DNA from: Salvelinus alpinus
Lineage: Eukaryota > Chordata > Actinopteri > Salmoniformes > Salmonidae
DNA length: 64,000 bases
NCBI RefSeq assembly: GCF_045679555.1
Contig: NC_092094.1
Span: forward strand, 14,018,612-14,082,611
Direction of reading: 5' to 3'
Position numbers and translations under genes: made by a program. The first letter of the stretch is position 1, and the number at the start of each line of letters is the position of its first letter. The notes under the pieces were generated by a model. The model saw only the letters and a list, made by a program, of their open reading frames with translations, did no database searches and was not told the origin of the DNA. Shown piece by piece: positions 33,618 through 46,175 of this stretch.

Positions 33618-36575
33618 GATACCAATGTTGAGTGGTTATGTGATAATGAACTAGAATGTATTGGCCTGAACGTTACACTGTCTCCCCAAATGTCTTTTAC
33701 CCTTATTGGAATGTATAGGCCACCTTCCACCAAAAGTGTGCTTTTTGATCAGTTTAATAACATGCTTAGGGAATGTGTTTTTGGGAAAGAGGTCATCTTA
33801 ATGGGAGATTTTAATATTAATTATGAAGACAAGTCTTGTAGGAAAACCCTCAAACGGATCACTAATACCTTTGACATTACACAGCTAGTTAAAGGGCCAA
33901 CCAGAGTGACTTGTTGCTCTAAAACACAGATTGATTTGGTGTTCAGCAATAAACCAGAGAGAGTGACTAAATCATTCAATATGGTTACTGGGCTATCTGA
34001 TCATAATCTGACACTTATAGCCAGAAAGCTGTCTAAGAGCAGGTTTAACCTCTCTACTGTTAGAAAGCCGGATCAACTAAGAATACCTTAGAGTGAATTA
34101 AACTATTTTGAAAAAGCAATTAAGGGAATTAACTGGAATGATCTCTTGTCCTATACAGACGTGGAAGCTGATAGTCAGGTCTTTCTATCCACAATCCAGA
34201 CTACAATAAATGGTTTCCTAAAGAAAATCAAATCCAAACCTGGCCAAAAGAGCACTCTTCCTTGGCTAAATGGAGAAATCTGGAAATTGATGAAAGAAAG
34301 AGATTATGCTCTAAAAATAGCCCTAAGATCCTAATTAGAGCATGACAGACATAGGTTTACCATGTTGAGAAATAAGGTGATTAAAGAAATCAGACAGGCC
34401 AAGGCAAACGTTTTATTAACATAATTGGTGAAGCAAAGAGAAATTCTAAATTGATCTGGGAGAATCTAAAAAAGTTAACAGGGAAAGACCATAGTAACAC
34501 TGCAAAAAGACTAGAAATTATGGTGAATAACAATCTAACAGAGGATGCAGTCGAAATAGCAATAGCTTTCAATTCCTACTTTATTGACTCTGTCAGGGTA
34601 CTGACACAGAACTCCTCCACTGGTTTCTTCAGCTCAGTGCTAGTAAATTACACTTAACCTGTCTTCATCATAAGGGAGGTTTCTGAGTCAAAGGTGAACA
34701 AGGTGATTAGCTCACTAAAGAACTCTAAAGCCAAAGATGTGTTTGGGCTGGACTCTACCTTTCTTAAAAACTACAAAGAGTCACTCATTGGCCCCATTAC
34801 TAAGGTCACCAACACATCTATTGGTCTCGGGGTGTTTCCAAGGGTATGGAAGTCGGCCATAATAACGGCCATCTTTAAATCTGGTGACCCTACTGACGTG
34901 AGTAACTACAGGCCCATTAGTATACTACCTGTGGTGTCAAAGGTTGTTGAAAAGTGTGTAGCAGAACAACTGATTGACCACCTCAACAACAGCCCCTTCA
35001 CATTACACTCCATGCAGTTTGGCTTCAGAGCGAAACACTCCACAGAAACGGCCAACTGCTTTCTTCTGGAAAATGTGAAGTCCAATATGGACAAAGGGGG
35101 CGTTGTTGGGGCTGTGTTTCTGGACCTAAGGAAGGCTTTTGATACTTTTAACCATGAGATTCTCATCACAAAATTGTCCAAGTTCAACTTTTCCCCCGAT
35201 GCCTTGAGATGGATGAAATCATACCTTGAAGGCAGAACTCAGTGTGTCAGAGTGAGCAATGAGCTGTCGCCCACTCTTAGCTATGATGTGGGCGTGCCCC
35301 AAGGGTCAATACTGGGGCCCCTCCTGTTCAGCATGTACATTAATGATCTATCTGCCTTCTGTCTGTACTGGGTCTGAAGTTCAAATGTATGCAGATGATA
35401 GTGAAATATGTGCATGCAAAGAGCAAACAACAAGCTGCACAAGAACCTACTACTGTAGTGGTCCAGGTTACAAAGTGGCTCAGTGACTCGTGTTTGCATC
35501 TCAATGTGAAAAAAACTGTTTGCATGTTCTTCACAAAGAGGGCAACAGATGCTACTGAGCCAGATGTCTATGTGTCAGGGGAGAAGCTCCAGGTGGTATC
35601 TGATTTTAAGTACCTTGGCATCATACTTGATTCCAACCTCTCTTTTAAAAAGCATGTGAAAAAGGTAATTCAGATAACCAAATTCAACCTAGCTAATTTC
35701 CGATTTATAAGAAAGTGTTTGACTACAGAGGTAACAAAACTGTACTTCAAATCTATGATACTCCCCCACTTAACATACTACTTGACTAGTTTGGCCCAAG
35801 CTTGTTGTACAACATTAAAACCTATTCAGTCTGTCTACAAACAGGCTCTCAAAGTGCTTGATAGGAAGCCCAATAACCATCAACACTGTTACATCCTCAG
35901 AAAGCATGAGCTCCTGAGTTGGGAAAATCGTGTGCAATACACAGACGCATGTCTTCTATTCAAGATCCTAAACGGCATGGCTCCCCCTCCACTCAGTACT
36001 TTTGTTAAACAGAAAACCCAAACATATGGCAGCAGATCCACAAGGTCTGCCATGAGAGGTGACTGTATAGTCCCCTTAAGGAAAAGCATCTTTAGTAAAT
36101 CCGCTTTCTCTGTGAGAGCTTCCCATGTCTGGAATACACTGCCATCAGACACACATAACTGCACCACATATCATGAAGACATGGCTAAAGATCAATCAGA
36201 TTTGTGAACATAATCCCTAGCTGTGTATTGCCGCTTTCCATGTTGTCTGTTGTCTGTAGCTTATGAGGTGTGGAAACACTTTGTTGCTTTTATGAATTTT
36301 GTCTTGCTGCTTTTTGTTCTATTTTGCTCTGTCTGTATGCTACGTCTTGCTTGTCCTATGTTGCTCTGTCTGTATGCTATGTCTTGCTTGTACTATGTTG
36401 CTCTGCGTGTGCTCACTGCTCAATGATTGTCTATATTGTAATTGTTTTTAATAACCTGCCCAGGGACTGCGGTTGAAAATTAGCCAGCTGGCTAAAACCG
36501 GCACTTTTACTGAAACGTTGATTAATGTGCACTGTCCCTGTAAAAATAAAATAATCTCAACTCAACTCAAGGTCA
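33618..36575 (+). mobile_element. Long 5'-truncated LINE, plus strand
   Basis: It starts within the endonuclease domain and runs to a CTCAACTCAACTCAA tail. Its 3' untranslated part contains GCCAGCTGGCTAAAACCGGC and GCACTGTCCCTGTAAAAATA. Inserted in the minus-strand L1. Confidence 0.85.
33660..36207 (+). pseudogene. LINE endonuclease-reverse transcriptase, frameshifted
   Basis: Endonuclease motifs GDFNIN (~33803) and GLSDHNLT (~33990) are present. After stops near 34090 and 34335 and a frame change, reverse-transcriptase motifs follow: NYRPISILPV, FLDLRKAFDTFNHEI (catalytic Asp), GVPQGSILGPLL, and QMYADD at ~35385 (catalytic Asp pair) in a shifted frame. The C-terminal region from ~35500 to 36207 is open (FKYLGIILDSNLSF, ILNGMAPPPLSTF, VRASHVWNTLP). 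About four breaks make it inactive. It is L2/CR1-like. Confidence 0.8.
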
Positions 36576-36599
36576 GATTTTTCCATATTATGGAAAAAG

Positions 36600-37470
36600 G
36601 CTAAGTTAAGGCATGGTTCATATTAAATTAGATCTGTGGACCATACTTTTTTAATGGCTAGCTCAGAATATGAGTTTTCCAAAAGTTGTTTATATATTAT
36701 AGAGATCAGTCCTTTGGGGAGCCCAGATAATTTATAAATCCCATTATTGGATGTTTTGGTAGTTACGTTTCCCAAGGGACTCCTTGTAAATATAGAAAAA
36801 AAGGAGTTACCTGGTAATGTGTATGTATCTTTAAAATCTTGGAAGATTCTCAAACCATTACTGCCCATGATATCGGTAAGGGTAAAGTTTCCACATTTCG
36901 AACATTGGGGAGATGAAAAAGTCCGCCCTCCAGATCGCAAGGCATTATTGGGAAATATTGTAGCATGAGCATGCCATTTTGATTCCCAGTTACATTGTTT
37001 TTCAATTTTGTGCCAAATAGAAATTGTGTGAGGAATTATAGGACCAAAGCGTAGTTGACATTGTTTAAAGGATATATCAGTAAACACCAACTCTTTTCAG
37101 AGCAATAGGAGTCACTATTTTTCTCTCTATACTCAGCCAGGGGGCAGAAGAATCAGTTCTAAACCAATATCGGATGGGCTGAAATGCTAGTCCCTGGAAA
37201 TACAATTTAAAGTTTGGTACGGATAGTCCTCCTACGTGTTTCCCTCTTTGTAAATGTGTTAATTTTATCTGGGATCGTTAACCTTGCCATATACATTACG
37301 AAACTGCTCTAGGAGTTTTATCCTAATAGCTAGAAGGAGGAGCCATGGGAAGCATTGAACTACAGAAATTCAGCCGTGGCAATATATTCATTTTGACAAT
37401 AGATATTCTGATTTATATAGATTTGAGGGAAATTGGTGTTATTTCCTTCAGTTGACAAATTGTCTTGGCC
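36600..37470 (-). pseudogene. L1 reverse transcriptase C-terminal region
   Basis: The minus strand reads STVKMNILPRLNF (altered in places), then LQRGKHVGGLSVPNFKLYFQ and APWLSIER. An open stretch down to 36623 follows, with SGGRTFSSPQCSKCGNFTLT and FQDFKDTYTLPGNSFF. These are hallmark L1 post-RT motifs. Stops and one-base shifts occur near 37100 and 37330. Confidence 0.8.
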
Positions 37471-37473
37471 AGT

Positions 37474-37836
37474 GTCACGCCCTGACCTTAGAGATCCTTT
37501 TAATGTCTCTATTTTTGGTTTGGTCAGGGCGTGAGTTGGGGTGGGTATTCTATGTTCTATGTTCTATGTTGTGTATTTCTTTGTGTTTGGCCGGGTGTGG
37601 TTCTCAATCAGAGGCAGCTGTCTATCGTTGTCTCTGATTGAGAACCATACTTAGGTAGCCCTTTTTTCCACCTGTCTTTGTGGGAAGTTGACTTTGTTTA
37701 GGGCACTTTGCCTTTGAGCTTCACGGTTTGTTTTTGTAGTGTTTATTGTTTTGTTTGGCGTCATTTTGATTAAATAAAGAAAATGTACGCTTACCACGCT
37801 GCACCTTGGTCCTCTCCTTTCAACAGCCGTGACAGC
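37474..37836 (+). mobile_element. Non-autonomous element, TGTCACGCCCTGACC type
   Basis: It starts TGTCACGCCCTGACC and ends CAACAGCCGTGACA, and contains GGTCAGGGCGTGAGTTGGGG as at 11902-12388, plus the inverted pair CTCAATCAGAGG...CTCTGATTGAG. It interrupts the L1 RT (L1 sequence on both sides). Confidence 0.75.
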
Positions 37837-37995
37837 CTGGGGTTCCATGGATAATAAGAATAGCAAAGGTGAAATTGTATTGCCTTGTATGCTGCTTCTA
37901 GTGATAGTGAACAGAGCAGATATTGCCTGTTATAACTATGGCTGAGGGATTGGCATGTAGTATTTGAATCATATTAATGAAATTGGAGCCGTAGC
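37837..37995 (-). pseudogene. L1 reverse transcriptase fragment
   Basis: The minus strand reads FINMIQILHANPSAIVITGN and, after an in-frame stop, QGNTISPLLFLLSMEP. This is the L1 motif B region (QGxxLSPLLF). It lies directly across the TGTCACG element from the next L1 piece. Confidence 0.7.
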
Positions 37996-38049
37996 ATGTC
38001 GACCAGTAAACAACTGGGACGACTGCCATGGAAGTAATGGTTGAGTCGT

Positions 38050-38220
38050 ACTCAATTGATGGCAAATTCTGCTCTCTGTCTTATCAATAGGGCGGCGCAC
38101 AATTGGCCCAGTATCATCTGGGTTAGGGGAGAGTTTGTCCGGGGTAGGCCGTCATTGTAAAATAATAGTTTATTCCTAACTGACTTGCCGAGTAAATAAA
38201 GGTTAAATAAAAATAAATAC
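38050..38220 (+). mobile_element. SINE/LINE 3'-tail fragment
   Basis: It contains GGCGGCGCACAATTGGCCCA and ends AACTGACTTGCCGAGTAAAT followed by AAAGGTTAAATAAAA. This tail is shared with the HpaI-type SINE at 43477. No tRNA-like head is visible. Confidence 0.6.
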
Positions 38221-38602
38221 AAAATAAATTGAGTTCTGTCTTGACTTTGTAAAGAGTAATAGCTACGTGGTATGAAAAGAGAGTTTGTTGAAAGTGCTCT
38301 AACACAGTTAACACTAGAACCACTAAAGCAGTCATTTGGACTGCTCATGAATTTAATTGTTTTATTACTCTGCTCTTTTAAAAGTCATGTCCCCTTCCGT
38401 CCTTGACTTTTCCTAAATAAGTCTATATAATGCACTGTCGTTGTTAGAATCTTAATATCACAAACAGAACTGTAGTTATAACCAGTTTTAGGAGGGCGTG
38501 TCATTTTTTGAATAGTCACCCCCCATTGCCCCTCCTTCTCCTTCTCGCCATTCTATTGTATTGATTTATTCTAATTATAATCTCAAAATGGTATGTACCC
38601 TA

Positions 38603-40165
<1,563 letters not shown>

Positions 40166-40245
40166 TATGTCAGTCTACTGAAACCAGGATGTCTTATCAG
40201 TCTACTCTGGCCTACTTTATACAATGAAAGTATACGTAATTTACA

Positions 40246-40482
40246 ATGGCAAGAAGACGAAGTCGAATGGATGCACATGTTGCATTACCATTGTTACAAA
40301 ATCTGAATAAAAACGACTCCGATAGTGGGGAAGAAATGAATCATGACATCTCTGATGATTATTCTTCTGATTCGGAGCCTCAGTCTGAACCTACACTTCC
40401 GAGGCCGACACTCAAAAAGACAGAACAGTGCGCACTGAGCAGGTGCCCGCGCCACCACCAAATTAAACGAACAAGCCAATGA
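40246..40482 (+). pseudogene. piggyBac-like transposase N-terminus
   Basis: The frame begins MARRRSRMDAHVALPLLQN and continues with an acidic Ser/Asp/Glu-rich segment (SDDYSSDSEPQSEPT) typical of piggyBac-derived proteins. It stops after 78 codons. Downstream DNA (40500-40560) may continue the gene out of frame, but no catalytic domain is found. A 13-bp minisatellite (40625-40708) follows. Confidence 0.45.
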
Positions 40483-40624
40483 CAATGTAGATTATCAGCA
40501 CAAAATGTAATCACTGAGAGAGCAGATTCTACATCTCAAGAAAAATACAACATCAGCAACACACTCACCAGCTTAAGAAGTGTATGTGACATGGACATGC
40601 TCCAACTGATGCCACTGCGTGAGT

Positions 40625-40708
40625 AAGCACACCATGTAAGCACACCATGTAAGCACACCATGTCAGCACACCATGTAAGCACACCATGTCAGCACACCAT
40701 GTAAGCAC
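40625..40708 (+). repeat. Minisatellite, 13-bp unit, ~6.5 copies
   Basis: The unit is AAGCACACCATGT or CAGCACACCATGT. The last copies alternate A and C in the first position. Confidence 0.95.
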
Positions 40709-40992
40709 AAGCTGATAATAATTGACATTTCTTTTACTGCTGTCATATGACACTTATATTCATTATAATGCCATTATTGCTTTTGTTTTTACATAGCCTA
40801 TAGCCTCCAGTAACATAAACGAATGAAAATGCTATTGTGTTCTTTGAAGCATAGATTTTTTGGTGTTCCAAATGTTATCTAACACCTTCCTAAACACAGC
40901 CAAATAATTATTTTTGCGATAGCATTTAGAAAATGTATTAATTAATGTTGCGGTCAGAATGACTGCTCATTAACCTGAAGGGCGGTTCCTCG

Positions 40993-42245
40993 AGGCCCAG
41001 CGGTTCTGAGCCCTCTCCTGTACTCCCTGTTCACCCACAACTGCGTGGCCATGCACGCCTCCAACTCAGTCATCAAGTTTGCGGACGACACTACAGTGGT
41101 AGACCTGATTACCAACAAGGACAAGATGGCCAACAGGGAGGAGGCGAGGGCCCTCGGAGTGTGGTGTCAGGAAAATAACCTCACACAAAGGAGATGATTG
41201 TGGACTTCAGGAAACAGCAGAGGGAGCACCCCCCTATTCACATCGACGGGACAGTAGTGGAGAGGGTAGTAAGCTTTAAGTTCCTCGGCGTACACATCAC
41301 GGACAAACTGAATTGGTCCACCCACACAGACAGCGTTGTGAAGAAGGTGCAGCAGTGCCTCTTCAACCTCAGGAGGCTGAAGAAATTCGTCTTGTCACCA
41401 AAAGCACTCACAAACTTCTACAGATGCACAATCGAGAGCATCCTTTCGGGCTGTATAACCGCCTGGTACGGCAACTGCTCCGCCCACAACCGTAAGGCTC
41501 TCCAGAGGGTAGTGAGGTCTGCACAACGCATCACCAGGGGCAAACTACCTGCCCTCCAGGACACCTACACCACCCGATGTCACAGGAAGGCCATAAAGAT
41601 CATCAAAGACAACAACCACCCGAGCCACTGCCTCTTCACCCCGCTATCATCCAGAAGGCGAGGTCAGTACAGGTGCATCAAAGCAGGGACCGAGAGACTG
41701 AAAAACAGCTTCTATCTCAAGGCCATCAGACTGTTAAACAGCCACCACTAACATCAAGTCGCTGCTGCCAACATACTGACTCAACTCCAGCTCACTTTAA
41801 TAATGGAAATTGATGGAAATTGATTAAAAATGTATCATTAGCCACTTTAAACAATGCCACTTAATATAATGTATATGTATATACTGTACTCTATATCATC
41901 TACTGCATCTTGCCATCTTTATGTAACACATGTATCACTAGCCACTTTAAACTATGCACTTTTATGTTTACATACCCTACATTACTCATCTCATATGTAT
42001 ATACTGTACTCGATACCATCTACTGCATCTTGCCTATGCCATTCTGTACCATCACTCATTCATATATCTTTATGTACATATTCTTTATCCCTTTACACTT
42101 GTGTGTATAAGGTAGTAGTTGTGGAATTGTTAGGTTAGATTACTCGTTGGTTATTACTGCATTGTCGGAACTAGAAGCACAAGCATTTCGCTACACTCGC
42201 ATTAACATCTGCTAACCATGTGTATGTGACAAATAAAAAATATAA
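40993..42245 (+). mobile_element. 5'-truncated LINE, best local copy of its family
   Basis: It runs from the reverse-transcriptase motif B edge (GTTCTGAGCCCTCTCCTGTA) to the 3' tail (CTACACTCGCATTAACATCT, then GTGACAAATAAAAAATAT). Same family as 4071-4955, 20456-22018, 51603-52400 and probably 43157-45345. It interrupts the piggyBac right end. Confidence 0.88.
41040..41751 (+). pseudogene. LINE reverse transcriptase C-terminal part
   Basis: KFADDTTVVDLITNK precedes a ~16-bp deletion near 41186. The frame from 41194 to 41751 is open to the natural stop (ending RLLNSHH): VSFKFLGVHITDKLNWSTHT, ESILSGCITAWYGNC, LQRVVRSAQRITRGKLPALQ. It is a useful in-window reference for the order of motifs in this family. 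Confidence 0.85.
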
Positions 42246-42419
42246 AAAATAAAAGAAATTTGAATATTTATTGATCATTATGAATTAATTTAGTTCAATT
42301 TCAAATTGATCACAGAATGTAGGATTTTTGTAGTAATGAAACATTGAAACACCATCTTGTGGCTCTTTTAGGAGATTCTGAAATTTGAAGTTGTCAATCA
42401 GGAAGCAGGGTCATCAGAA
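42246..42419. other. Probable L1 or piggyBac remainder
   Basis: AT-rich link between the LINE tail and recognisable L1; not assignable. Confidence 0.3.
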
Positions 42420-43140
42420 TCAAATGTTGAATTAATTAAAATGTTCTTGATTAAAGAAAATAGAGGTGTAGATTGTAGTATGACATTGATTAGTTAGAAT
42501 GATTTATGCCTGTTTGAGTAGAGAGTGTACTCTTTTGCTTTAGGATTATGTGCTCACCAGGCATCATTGAGGTTGTAATCAGAAAGTATATGCTGGAGAG
42601 CCTTGGTTGTGTGTGTATTTTAGTTGGTCTTATTAGATTTGTCCCGCATGTCCAAAATGGCATTCATGTCTGTCCCAATAACCAGATGGAATTCAGTTAA
42701 TTCTAACAATATGCTGTTCAGATAATCAAAAAAACTTAGGATCATATGAATTTGAAGCGTACACATTAATAAAGGCAATTTTCTTTCCATTATGTATACA
42801 TTTAAGGAAAGTGGTTCTACCTTTTTGGTCTTTGCCTTTACCCAAGATGGTAATTTTGAGTTTCTTATGCATCATTATGATTACACCTTTAGTTTTGTTT
42901 GGGGCTGATGAAAAAGCAGCCATGGTTCTCTGTTCTATGTGAGTCTTTTTGGAGCAGGTGTGTTTCTTGGAGCATTGCTATATTAACATGGTTTCTTGCT
43001 AGAATATCAAGACAGCTGGAACATTTAATAGGTCAGTTTAGGCCTTTCAAATTCCAAGAGAGAATAGCTAGCGTTGCCATTGTTTTTATTTTAAACAATG
43101 TATTATTAATAATGTAATTGTTATCTTTAGTGTTATTAAG
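42420..43140 (-). pseudogene. L1 endonuclease domain
   Basis: Minus strand from 43110: ILSWNLKGLN, then NIAMLQETHLLQKD (catalytic Glu), TKGVIIMMHKKLKITILGKG, FINVYASNSYDPKFF, and VIGTDMN where GDFN is usual. These are APE-type endonuclease motifs of L1. A frame break occurs near 42890 and stops near 42720. It is the 5'-most piece of the split L1. Confidence 0.8.
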
Positions 43141-43476
43141 CCCATGGATTAAGTAAGATGGCGCTGACAGACATGGCAGCTCTGCTTCTAGCTTCTAAGC
43201 AACTTTGCAGTATTTAAAAAATATATTTTTTGTTATTTCTTACATTATCAGCCCAGAATGTTTTTTTGTGATATTACATACAGCTGGAAATATCTTTTGG
43301 ATATCAGAGCGGTGGTAATTCACCAGCATTCTGATCAGAAATACCACTTTCCCCAATTGGATCTTTTGTTCGTACCCCCAAGGCAATTGAACTTATCCCA
43401 GAGGCTGCTTCAAGATGCCGCCGGTGGAGAAGAGGTATTCGGAGTAGACTTCCAATGCTTCCGAGTATATTAACTG

Positions 43477-43792
43477 GGGTGGCAGGTAGCCTAGTGGTTA
43501 GAGCGTTGGACTAGTAAGCGAAAGGTTGCGAGATCTATTGTTCTGTCCCTGAACAAGGCAGTTAACCCACTGTTCCTAGGTCATCATTGAAAATAAGAAT
43601 TTGTTCTTAACTGACTTACATTTACGTCATTTAGCAGACACTCTTATCCAGAGCGACTTACAAATTGGAAAGTTCATACATATTCATCCTGGTCCCCCCG
43701 TGGGGAATGAACCCACAACCCTGGCGTTGCAAGCGCCATGCTCTACCAACTGAGCCACACGGGACTTGCCTAGTTAAATAAAGGTAAAAAAA
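43477..43792 (+). mobile_element. HpaI-type tRNA SINE
   Basis: tRNA-like head GGCAGGTAGCCTAGTGGTTA, with an A-box-like element. The body is CAGTTAACCCACTGTTCCTA and the tail TAGTTAAATAAAGGT. It is split by a second SINE at 43618-43762. The family name is from memory. Confidence 0.75.
43618..43762 (-). mobile_element. tRNA-derived SINE with V-SINE-like core, nested
   Basis: The minus strand starts CCCGTGTGGCTCAGTTGGTA (A box) followed by GGTTGTGGGTTCATTCC (B box), then AAGTCGCTCTGGATAAGAGT and GTCTGCTAAATGAC, the conserved V-SINE-type core. A 5-bp target-site duplication GACTT flanks it (43613-43617 and 43763-43767). Confidence 0.85.
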
Positions 43793-43846
43793 TGACTTTA
43801 TGTTAATGTTAGTCTCTGGACAATAAAGTAGACAAGCTCAGGGTGA

Positions 43847-43970
43847 GGATCATGCTTCGGAGGACGCATGACTCCACCTTCGCCTCTCCCGAGCACTTTG
43901 GGGAGTTGTAGCGATGAGAGAAGATTGGAAATTAGGGGAATAAAATACAGAAAAAATAATATTAATAGAT
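43847..43970 (+). mobile_element. SINE-like repeat fragment
   Basis: TGCTTCGGAGGACGCATGAC, then CTTCGCCTCTCCCGAGCAC and GGGGAGTTGTAGCGATGAGA; a known-looking salmonid interspersed repeat. LINE endonuclease sequence (SLDNKVDKL reading) lies just before it and resumes near 43971. Confidence 0.6.
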
Positions 43971-45345
43971 ATACTGTCCCCATCCATACAGCCAGCTGGG
44001 TTCTCAGTACATTGTGCAGACAGGAATAAAGAAGAAAGTCGGAGGTGTATGTTTCATGATTAACTACTCATGGTGTGATTGTGATAATGTACAGGAAGTC
44101 CATTTGTTCACCTGATCTAGAATACCTCACAATCAAATGCCGACCGTATTACCTCCCAAGATAATTCTCTTCGGTTATAGTCACAGCCTTGTATATTCCC
44201 CTCAAGCCAATATCACGATGGCCCTCAATGAACTTTGTGCAAACTTGAAACCACATATCATGAGGCCGCATTTATTGTAACTGGGGACTTTAACAAAGCA
44301 AATTTGAAGAAAATGCTACGGAAGTTCTATCAACACATTGCCTGTAGTACTCGTTCTTCAAAAACTCTCAACCATTGTTACTCTCCCTTCCGGGATGGCT
44401 ACAAGGCTCTCCCTTCGGCAAATCCATCATGACTCCATTCTGCTCCTCCCTTTCTATAGACAGAAACTCAAACAGGAAGTACCCATGCTAAGGTCTATTC
44501 AACGCTGGTCTGACCAATCGGAATACATGCTTCAAGATTGTTTTAGTCATGCAGACTGGGATATGTTCCGGGTTGCCTCTGAGAATAATATTGACGTATA
44601 CACTGACACGGTGACTGAGGTCATCAGGAAGTGTATAGAGCATGTTGTTCCCACCGTGACTAATAAAACTTACCCAAACCAAAAACCATGGATAGATGGC
44701 AGCATTCGCGCAAAACTGAAAGCACGAACCACCGCATTTAACCACGGCAAGGTGACTGGAAATATGGTTGAATAAAAACAGTGCAGTTATGCCCTCCTTA
44801 AGGCAATCAAACAGGCAAAACGTCAGTACAGAGGCAAAAACGCAATTCAACGGCTCAGACACGAGACGTATGTGGCAGGGAATCCAGACAATCACAGACT
44901 ACAAAGGGAAAACCATCCACGTCACAGACACTGACGTCTTGCTCCCGGACAAGCTAAACACCTTCTTCGCCCACTTTGAGGATAACACAGTGCCACCAAC
45001 GTGGCCCGCTCCCGAGGACTTTGGGCTCTCGTTCTACATGGTCGACTTGAGTAAGACATTTAAGCTCGTCCTCAGAGCAATGCGCAGACCAGCCGTCTGG
45101 AGTGTTAATGGACATATTACATCTCTCCCTATCCCAGTTTGCTTCAAGATGTCCACCATTGTTTTCTTGTACCCAAGAAAGCAAAGGTAACTGAGGTAAA
45201 TGACTATTGCCCCGTAGCACTCACTTCTGTCATCATGAAGTGATTTGAGAGGCTAGTTATTAAGGATCATATCACCTCCACCTTACCTGATACCCTAGAC
45301 CCACTTCGATTTGCATACCGCCCCAATAGATCCACAGACGATGTA
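43971..45345 (+). pseudogene. LINE endonuclease and RT N-terminal region
   Basis: Readable pieces in changing frames: AAFIVTGDFNKANLKKML (GDFN motif), VTNKTYPNQKPWIDGSIRAK, MWQGIQTITDYKGK, and at 45300 the RT entry corresponding to [11 protein letters not shown]. Several stops and short deletions are present. Motif A and everything downstream is missing. Confidence 0.75.
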
Positions 45346-45589
45346 CATACATATGAACCACGCTGTTATGTTCACTAAAGAAAAACCTAATTAGAAATGC
45401 TAGTTGCTAACCGCTAGCTAGCTTAGTGATAGGTGATAGCTCGCCTTCCATTTCGTCCTTGCTACCTATTTTTTGGCTTCTGTTATTATAGCTGTCAATT
45501 GGCTTTTGTTATATTTAATACACAGACCTAAAAGGGATTTTATGTATTTGAAAATGTGTCAATGTGTTTGCTATTGGGAAGAATATAAA
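45346..45589. other. Unassigned sequence
   Basis: Short stretch between the LINE end and the hAT-like fragment; not recognised. Confidence 0.3.
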
Positions 45590-45730
45590 CAGGTACTTTT
45601 ACACAAACTTTACAGCTAAAAACAACAATGCGATGTCAAAACACATTTTCATTGAGGTTAAAGAAAGTGTGCTTTATCAATAAACCTGATTTTGCTAACC
45701 GTTACTTTGGACAAAATTAAGTCATCAATA
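45590..45730 (-). mobile_element. Fragment of the hAT-like MITE family at 58010
   Basis: Reverse complement similarity to 58108-58240, for example AAAGAAAGTGTGCTTTATCA and GCTAACCGTTACTTTGGACA. No terminal repeats remain. Confidence 0.65.
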
Positions 45731-45734
45731 TTCT

Positions 45735-45807
45735 ATCAATCTATCAATCTATCAATCTATCAATCAATCAATCTATCAATCTATCTATCTATCTATCTAT
45801 CTATCTA
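45735..45807 (+). repeat. ATCT/ATCA microsatellite
   Basis: ATCTATCA and ATCT units running up to the TA at 45806-45807, where the Tc1 element inserted. It continues on the other side at 47415. Confidence 0.95.
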
Positions 45808-46122
45808 CAGTGGGGAGAACAAGTATTTGATACACTGCCGATTTTGCAGGTTTTCCTACTTACAAATCATGTAGAGGTTTGTAATTTTTATCATAGGTAC
45901 ACTTCAACTGTGAGAGACGGAATCTAAAACAAAAATCCAGAAAATCACATTGTATGATTTTTAAGTAATTAATTTGCATTTTATTGCATGACATAAGTAT
46001 TTGATCACCTACCAACCAGTAAGAATTCCAGCTCTCACAGACCGTTTCGTTTTTCTTTAAGAAGTCCTCCTGTTCTCCACTCATTACCTGTATTAACTGC
46101 ACCTGTTTGAACTCGTTACCTG

Positions 46123-46130
46123 TATAAAAG
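46123..46130 (+). promoter_or_regulatory. TATA box of Tc1 transposase
   Basis: TATAAAAG lies 46 bp before the transposase ATG, outside the inverted repeat, in the usual place for Tc1 promoters. Confidence 0.6.
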
Positions 46131-46175
46131 ACACCTGTCCACACACTCAATCAAACAGACTCCAACCTCTCCACA

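Larger units (their letters stand above)
43157..45345 (+). mobile_element. 5' half of a LINE, 3'-truncated, with SINE insertions
   Basis: The 5' region has AAGATGGCGCTGACAGACAT. The endonuclease region follows in pieces around SINE insertions at 43477-43792 and 43847-43970 and ends at 45345 in the RT fingers ([11 protein letters not shown] equivalent). The 3' half is absent; loss of a LINE's 3' end implies later deletion, not normal 5' truncation. Confidence 0.75.

Noticed and set aside
33044..33733. 229-residue minus-strand protein as a host repeat protein
   Set aside because: Its flanks are L1 C-terminal motifs and its repeats are a minisatellite of L1 sequence; the start lies in the opposite-strand LINE.
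43618..43762. Functional tRNA gene (A and B boxes visible on the minus strand)
   Set aside because: No cloverleaf continues after the B box. The conserved SINE core and a target duplication show it is a SINE.
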